This document shows positions 43,217 to 47,479 of a stretch of 47,479 nt of DNA, one piece after another (position 1 is the stretch's first letter; the number at the start of each line of letters is the position of its first letter). The notes under the pieces were generated by a model. The model ran no database searches, was not told the DNA's origin, and worked only from the letters and a program-made list of their open reading frames with translations. The DNA is from Tsuneonella troitsensis (GTDB taxonomy: Bacteria > Pseudomonadota > Alphaproteobacteria > Sphingomonadales > Sphingomonadaceae). Both the position numbers and the translations under genes were made by a program. The stretch is taken from positions 172,501 through 219,979 of the forward strand of contig NZ_LMAU01000005.1 in NCBI RefSeq assembly GCF_001441535.1, read 5' to 3'.

Positions 43217-43561
43217 ATGAGACTTTCCCTCCCCCTGCCGACAAGGTCCGCGGCCATCGTTGCCGCGCTCGCCTATACCACGCTTTCGTTCGGCGCGGCG
43301 CTGACGCCCAGCCCCGCACAGGCCGCCAGCGGACCGTTCTACCGCGCCGAGGTGGCCGCCCCCGCCAAGCTCGACCCTCGCCCCATCGCCAGCGGCATGG
43401 CCTGGAAGTGCGCCGATAACGTCTGCACCGCAGGCGAGGCGCCCAGCCGGCCGGCGATCGTCTGCGCGCGCCTGGCCAAGAAGGTCGGCCCGCTCGCTTC
43501 GTTCACCGCCAACGGCAAGGCGTTCGAGAGCGAAGACCTCGCCCGCTGCAACGGCAACTGA
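43217..43561 (+). CDS. CC_3452-family small secreted protein
   Basis: From ATG 43217 (AAGGA upstream) the protein is 114 residues with a signal peptide ending near PAQAAS. The mature part has GPFYRAEVAAPA, a MAWKCADNVCTA Cys pair, RPAIVCARLAKKVG and a final CNGN, with four cysteines. This pattern is widespread in Caulobacterales and Sphingomonadales; the function is unknown. An ATG at 43199 is in frame but has no ribosome site. A strong terminator follows. Confidence 0.85.
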   Translation: MRLSLPLPTRSAAIVAALAYTTLSFGAALTPSPAQAASGPFYRAEVAAPAKLDPRPIASGMAWKCADNVCTAGEAPSRPAIVCARLAKKVGPLASFTANGKAFESEDLARCNGN

Positions 43562-43611
43562 TTGGATCCCGACCACCCAGTCCTCTCCGACCCCCAGGGT
43601 GGCACTTCACG

Positions 43612-43644
43612 GGCCCTCGGCGCAAAGCGCCGGGGGCCTTTTTT
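43612..43644 (+). terminator. Rho-independent terminator of the CC_3452 gene
   Basis: Arms GGCCCTCGGCGC (43612-43623) and GCGCCGGGGGCC (43627-43638) pair over 12 bases with one G-U, with loop AAA and six T residues after. It lies immediately before the end of the convergent Abhydrolase_9 gene. Confidence 0.92.
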
Positions 43645-45380
43645 CATGACCCCGGATCGGCATACTTTTCCGCCACCGTCTCGCGCAGCTTCGTGATGGC
43701 CGGCTCGCTCCATCCGGGCGCGTCGGTGACCGCCACCCATCCGTCGAGGTAATGCTCTGCCGCATAGACGTGCCCGGTCCCGGTCGGCGTTACCGCCGCC
43801 GTCATCAGGTCGACAGCGGTCTGCATGAACGTGACGCCCGGAACCCAGCGCAAAGACGACAGCACGTCCGGTGCGCGTGGATCCGTCAGCCATTCCGGCC
43901 GCCGATAGAAAGAATCGGGCCGGAAGAAGGTAATCGGATCACTGCCGTACTGCAGGTAGACGATCCGGATGGGCCCCCATCGATCCCCGGCCCGGTTCAG
44001 ATTGTTCCTCTGACTGGTGAACCGGACGATCGAGCTGTCCTTAAACCGCGGGAGCCAGACCGGCGTGCCCGGTTCGCGGTTGGTGGTTGCCGAATTCCAC
44101 AGAGGGCTGGGAAATGGAGGCCCCGCCCATAGCGCGCCCTGGATCGGATCCTCGATGACATCGAACAGGTCCATCGACTGCTCCGAACTCAACGCGCCAA
44201 GGCTCAAGCCGAACAGATAGAGCCGTGGGCGGCTGTCCCGGGGCAGCTGCGTCCAGTAGGCATAGACCTCGCGAAACAGCGCCTTGGCGCTTTCGACCCC
44301 GTAATCGGGTTCCACCGTCAGCGAGAGCCAGCTTGCGAGATAGGAATACTGCACGGCGACGCTCGCCACGTCACCGCCTTGGAGGAACTCCAGCGTGTCG
44401 ATGGCATTGGGATCGACCCAGCCCGTTCCGGTAGGCGCGACGATCACGAGAACCGATCGATCGAAGCCGCCTACCCGCTTGAGTTCGGCCAGCGCGAGCC
44501 GAGCGCGATCGGTCGCGGTCTCCGCCGAATTCAGACCGGCATAGACTCGCACCGGTCGGGCATCGGCCCCGACCGCGACTGCTTCGATGTCGGCGGTGGT
44601 GGGGCCTGTCGAAATGTACTGGCGGCCCATCCTGCCCAGGCTATCCCACTCGATCAGGGAGGCGGGGCTGCCGGTCTGAAAAGGGTCGCCGGGCGCAATG
44701 ACGTCCGGCTCGACGAGGGCATCGACTTCTCGAAACGAGGAATCGAACAGCCGCAGTCCGAACCGGAAGAGGACGCCCGACAGCAGCGCCCAGACGACCA
44801 GTCCGGAAACCGCAACGCCCAGCACGATGGCGACGCGACGCGGCACGCGCTTGTCGAACCAGGCAGACGTGATCCGGTACAGCGCCCGGCAACCCACTCC
44901 GATGAGGAACAACAAGCCGAAGGTCGCGATCGCCACGGCAACCACCACGAACACGCTCCCTCGGCCGAGCGGAGGAAGATCGAACAGGGTGCGCAGCTGG
45001 TTCTGCCAATCGATCGAGAGCCAGAAGAAAGCAGCCGCGAATCCGGCGCAAGCTGTCACGATCAACCGGGTGAGACCGCCCCGCACCTGAGGGAGAGCAA
45101 AACCGAGGAAGGAATATGCCGCCCTGACAGCGATCCCAGCGAGATAACCCATCGCAAGGCAGATCCCGGCAAGCACGCCCATCAGCTCCGGGGGCCGAGG
45201 CGTCAGGCTGGGTGTAAGTGAAGCGCCGAGCAACACGGTTCCGGCAACGAGGCCAAGCAGCGAACGCTCGTGAAGCGCCTGCCGCAACGCGGATCGCCAT
45301 CCCAGCGGGTTGCCCGCGCGGCTTTCAGCCTGTTCTGCGCTTCGAGAAATCGCCTGCAATCGGTGCGGTCCCATGGCCAT
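43644..45380 (-). CDS. Abhydrolase_9-type membrane-anchored alpha/beta hydrolase
   Basis: The 578-residue protein has an N-terminal membrane part (about residues 37-215, with the TPSLTPRPPELMG motif and five to six helices) and a C-terminal alpha/beta hydrolase-like domain with GLSLGALSS (nucleophile-elbow-like, Ser) and a VAPTGTGWVDP stretch. This fits the Abhydrolase_9_N/Abhydrolase_9 family, whose substrate is unknown. An ATG at 45374 is two codons inside. The convergent CC_3452 terminator touches its last codon. Confidence 0.87.
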   Translation of the reverse strand: MAMGPHRLQAISRSAEQAESRAGNPLGWRSALRQALHERSLLGLVAGTVLLGASLTPSLTPRPPELMGVLAGICLAMGYLAGIAVRAAYSFLGFALPQVRGGLTRLIVTACAGFAAAFFWLSIDWQNQLRTLFDLPPLGRGSVFVVVAVAIATFGLLFLIGVGCRALYRITSAWFDKRVPRRVAIVLGVAVSGLVVWALLSGVLFRFGLRLFDSSFREVDALVEPDVIAPGDPFQTGSPASLIEWDSLGRMGRQYISTGPTTADIEAVAVGADARPVRVYAGLNSAETATDRARLALAELKRVGGFDRSVLVIVAPTGTGWVDPNAIDTLEFLQGGDVASVAVQYSYLASWLSLTVEPDYGVESAKALFREVYAYWTQLPRDSRPRLYLFGLSLGALSSEQSMDLFDVIEDPIQGALWAGPPFPSPLWNSATTNREPGTPVWLPRFKDSSIVRFTSQRNNLNRAGDRWGPIRIVYLQYGSDPITFFRPDSFYRRPEWLTDPRAPDVLSSLRWVPGVTFMQTAVDLMTAAVTPTGTGHVYAAEHYLDGWVAVTDAPGWSEPAITKLRETVAEKYADPGS

Positions 45381-45551
45381 GCTGCCGCATCACCGGCAAC
45401 GCAGTTCGAAGATTCGCGACCGCTATCGGGGTGCGCCTTCTTCGTGCGCATCGAGCTTTGTATCTGCCCGCAAGCTGTCAGCGCGGGCGGGCAATTACAA
45501 GGCGGGCACCGTGCATTTGCGCGCCCGGCTTTCGCGCTCCCCGTCGCAGCT

Positions 45552-46160
45552 CTAGATCAACCCCCGCTCGGTCAGGTCCGCTTCCAGTAGGTCGGCGTCG
45601 AGGAAATGATGGACCTGCCAGCCGAGATCGCGGGCGGCGGCGATGTTCGCGGCGTTGTCGTCCACGAACAGCATCGCTGCCGGCTGATGTCCGAAGCGAC
45701 TTGCGGCAAGGCGATAGATGGCCGGATCGGGTTTCGCGATGCGCTCGACGCCGGAAACCACGATGTCGCGCATGTGATCGAGCGGCGGGAAAGTCGGGCG
45801 AAACTGCGCCCAGAATTCCACGCCGAAGTTCGTGATCGCATAGAGCGGCACGCTGCGCTTCGCGAGCCGCTCCACGAGCGCCGCGGTGCCGGGGATCGGC
45901 CCCGGTATCGTTTCGAGAAATCGGTCAGCGTAGGCATCGATCAGGGGCGCATGATCGGGAAACTGCGCCTTGCGCTCGGGCACCATGTCGGACAGCGGGC
46001 GACCGGCATCGTGCTGGTAATGCCATTCCTCGGTCACGACGTTGGCCAGGAACCAGTAGAGTTCGTCGCGATCGGAGATCAGCTTGCCGAACAGGGCGCG
46101 CAGTTCCCAGCGGATGAGCACCCGGCCGACATCGAAGACGACCGCCTCGACCTTGGGCAT
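45552..46160 (-). CDS. HAD-superfamily hydrolase (YihX-like)
   Basis: From ATG 46160 (GAAGGGG upstream) the protein is 202 residues. It begins VFDVGRVLI, where the catalytic Asp is present and the second acid of DxD is Gly, as in YihX-like and epoxide-hydrolase-type HADs. It continues with ITNFGVEFW, SGVERIAKPDPAIY (catalytic Lys) and the FVDDNAANIAAARDLGW motif. Phosphatase activity is expected; the substrate is unknown. The upstream gene ends in a terminator only about 18 bases before. Confidence 0.92.
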   Translation of the reverse strand: MPKVEAVVFDVGRVLIRWELRALFGKLISDRDELYWFLANVVTEEWHYQHDAGRPLSDMVPERKAQFPDHAPLIDAYADRFLETIPGPIPGTAALVERLAKRSVPLYAITNFGVEFWAQFRPTFPPLDHMRDIVVSGVERIAKPDPAIYRLAASRFGHQPAAMLFVDDNAANIAAARDLGWQVHHFLDADLLEADLTERGLI

Positions 46161-46177
46161 GTCCCCTTCAGACACGC

Positions 46178-46201
46178 AAAAAACCCCCGCTTTCGCGAGG
46201 G
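46178..46201 (-). terminator. Rho-independent terminator downstream of rpmJ
   Basis: On the minus strand CCCTCGC pairs with GCGGGGG (one G-U) around a GAAA loop, followed by six T residues (46183 down to 46178). It ends the rpmJ transcript just before the HAD gene. Confidence 0.92.
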
Positions 46202-46247
46202 TCTCTGCCGTGCGACCGTCCGCGGGCGAACCGCGGCGCGCGAATCA

Positions 46248-46373
46248 TCAGCCCTGGCGGGCCTTGAACCGGCGGTTGGTCTTGTTGATCACGTAGGTGC
46301 GGCCGCGACGACGGATCACGCGGCAATCCCGGTGACGGTCCTTGAGCGACTTGAGGCTGTTGCGGATCTTCAT
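46248..46373 (-). CDS. rpmJ: 50S ribosomal protein L36
   Basis: The 41-residue protein is [20 protein letters not shown], then [21 protein letters not shown], the alternative (C-minus-like) L36 that carries only part of the zinc-binding cysteines; here only one Cys is present. It is a separate small transcription unit ending in the terminator at 46178-46201. Confidence 0.95.
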   Translation of the reverse strand: MKIRNSLKSLKDRHRDCRVIRRRGRTYVINKTNRRFKARQG

Positions 46374-46385
46374 GACTGGGCCTTG

Positions 46386-46419
46386 AAAAAGTTACGGCAC
46401 CGGAAACAAGCCCGATGCC
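46386..46419 (-). terminator. Imperfect hairpin between galE and rpmJ
   Basis: On the minus strand GGCATCGG (46419 down to 46412) pairs with CCGGTGCC (46403 down to 46396) with one T-G pair and an eight-base loop; five T residues follow after a five-base gap. It may partly end galE transcription ahead of rpmJ. Confidence 0.45.
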
Positions 46420-46480
46420 GGTAAAAGCAAGCCGCGCCCCTAGTCGGAGGCGCGATTCGCGTCAAGTGCGTGCGCCGGGA

Positions 46481-47479
46481 TCAGGCAGCGCGCGCGGCAT
46501 TGGCGCGGATTGCGGTCAACTTGGTTTCCCACGCGAGCGCGTGGCGCACGATCGTATCGAGATCCGCGAACTGTGGCACCCAGGGCAGGGCATTCAATAT
46601 CCTGGCGTTGTCCGCGACGAGGCAACCGGGATCGCCGGCGCGGCGCGGCTCGATCACGCGCGAGATATTGCCGCCGCTCACCCGGTCGACCGCATCGAGA
46701 ACCTCCAGCACCGAGAAGCCCCGCCCGTATCCGCAATTCATCTGTAGAGAATGGGACGGCTGCGCGACCAGCGCCTCGAGCGCGTGAACGTGGGCTGCGG
46801 CAAGGTCCGACACATGGATGTAGTCGCGCACGCCCGTGCCGTCGGGTGTTTCGTAATCGGTGCCGAACACCGCCACGCCGTCTCGCTTGCCGAGCGCGGC
46901 CTCGACCGCGACCTTGATCAGATGCGTCGCCCCAGCGGTCGACTGTCCGCTGCGACCCAGCGGATCGGCTCCGGCGACGTTGAAATAGCGCAGCGCGCAA
47001 TAGTTCATCGCGTGCGCCGCTGCCGTATCGGCGAGCATCCGCTCGGTCATCAGCTTGGACCAGCCATAGGGGTTGATCGGCACCTGAGGACAGTCTTCCG
47101 GAACGCGTTCGATACCGGGCACGCCATAGGTTGCGGCCGTGCTCGAGAAGATGAAGTGGGGCACGCCTGCCTCCACCGTCGCCTCGATCAGGGCGCGGCT
47201 CTTTGAGGTGTTGTTGTGATAATAGCTCAGCGGCTTCGCCACCGATTCCGGCACGACGACCGAACCGGCGAAGTGCATGACCGCGCGCGTGCCTTGCGAC
47301 TTGAATATCCGCGCAAGCAGTTCCGCGTCCTCGATGTCGCCGTGAAAGAAAGGAACGTCGTCAGGCACGGCGAAACGGAATCCCGTCGCCAGGTTGTCGA
47401 TCACCGCGACCGGATATCCTGCATCCCGCAGGGCCAGCACCGCGTGACTGCCGATGTAACCGGCGCCCCCGGTCACGAG
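46481..47479 (-). CDS. galE: UDP-glucose 4-epimerase, 5' truncated by window end
   Basis: The frame is open to the right edge: the last visible residues are LVTGGAGYIGSH, so a few N-terminal residues lie outside. It has the NAD loop GGAGYIGS, the SSTAATYG serine segment, the catalytic YGWSK (YxxxK) and the NVAGAD motif. It interconverts UDP-glucose and UDP-galactose for surface polysaccharides. The 332 visible residues nearly equal the usual 335-340. Confidence 0.96.
   Translation of the reverse strand, partial: LVTGGAGYIGSHAVLALRDAGYPVAVIDNLATGFRFAVPDDVPFFHGDIEDAELLARIFKSQGTRAVMHFAGSVVVPESVAKPLSYYHNNTSKSRALIEATVEAGVPHFIFSSTAATYGVPGIERVPEDCPQVPINPYGWSKLMTERMLADTAAAHAMNYCALRYFNVAGADPLGRSGQSTAGATHLIKVAVEAALGKRDGVAVFGTDYETPDGTGVRDYIHVSDLAAAHVHALEALVAQPSHSLQMNCGYGRGFSVLEVLDAVDRVSGGNISRVIEPRRAGDPGCLVADNARILNALPWVPQFADLDTIVRHALAWETKLTAIRANAARAA

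Noticed and set aside
45381-45551. A tRNA or small gene in the gap between the Abhydrolase_9 and HAD genes.
   Set aside because: No cloverleaf, ribosome site or credible frame was seen, only a small GC-rich dyad (GCCCGC/GCGGGC).
1-47479. A CRISPR array, insertion sequence, prophage, toxin-antitoxin pair or new defence system.
   Set aside because: I saw no spaced repeats, transposase, integrase or phage motifs, and nearly all genes belong to recognised chromosomal families.

Overview
The window is a GC-rich, densely packed piece of an alphaproteobacterial chromosome, most likely from the order Sphingomonadales (Erythrobacteraceae or Sphingomonadaceae type). The basis is gene content and protein character: a fpg / ubiE-ubiB-coaBC-dut block beside rpsT and dnaA, COQ9, a Cbp3-type bc1 chaperone, SCO1, a CC_3452-family secreted protein, and frequent GTG and TTG starts. 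No species is claimed. I found no tRNA, rRNA, CRISPR array, insertion sequence, integrase, phage gene or defence island. The region is essentially core chromosome, with a few lineage-specific oddities.

Layout. 1-4.1 kb: the 3' end of a polysaccharide flippase, a secreted protein with two retropepsin-like units, and an Atm1-type ABC exporter. 4.1-9.9 kb (minus strand): a GFA-family protein, a large M16 peptidase, HslU, HslV and a BamE-like lipoprotein. 10-12.1 kb: a bc1-complex chaperone coupled to a YceD/DUF177 protein, a secreted protein of unknown function, and SSB. 12.2-15.6 kb (minus): FeoB, FeoA with a Fur-box-like site, COQ9 and an ankyrin protein. 15.7-19.7 kb (plus): a tightly overlapping run of SCO1, a YcgN-like protein, a YgjP-like metal hydrolase, a membrane protein, RibD and RibE. 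19.7-24.6 kb (minus): Dut, CoaBC with an unusual long acidic linker, UbiB and UbiE. 24.7-28.7 kb (plus): Fpg with an altered zinc finger, S20, DnaA and a MoeB/ThiF-type enzyme. 28.7-36 kb: a sirtuin, DapB, endonuclease III, a dicarboxylate symporter, DapE, an S1/P1 nuclease, a GST, a VOC protein and a PilZ protein. 36.0-36.26 kb: a gene-free interval with a strong terminator behind foldable sequence, which I propose as a small RNA gene. 36.3-39.6 kb (minus): the rpmH-rnpA-yidD-yidC-engB cluster. 39.8-41.3 kb: comM, interrupted by an in-frame amber codon. 41.4-47.5 kb: a TonB-like protein, a small protein with no conventional start codon, an HxlR regulator divergent from a CC_3452 protein, an Abhydrolase_9 membrane protein, a HAD hydrolase, L36 and the 3' part of galE.

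How the genes fit together. Several clusters are functional: respiratory chain supply (UbiB, UbiE, COQ9, the bc1 chaperone, SCO1), chromosome replication and nucleotide hygiene (DnaA, SSB, Dut, Fpg, Nth), envelope biogenesis (flippase, BamE-like protein, YidC/YidD), lysine and peptidoglycan precursor synthesis (DapB, DapE), cofactor synthesis (RibD, RibE, CoaBC, MoeB/ThiF-like) and proteolysis (HslUV, M16). Genes are closely packed, with many stop/start overlaps of 4 bp or so. Four of the nine convergent junctions have their two stop codons overlapping in the palindrome CTAG.

The points most worth a second look are the putative small RNA at 36.1-36.26 kb, the amber-interrupted comM, the CoaBC linker, the altered zinc finger of Fpg, the operator-like repeats between the HxlR and CC_3452 genes, and the CTAG junctions. 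I do not see a convincing new multigene system here.
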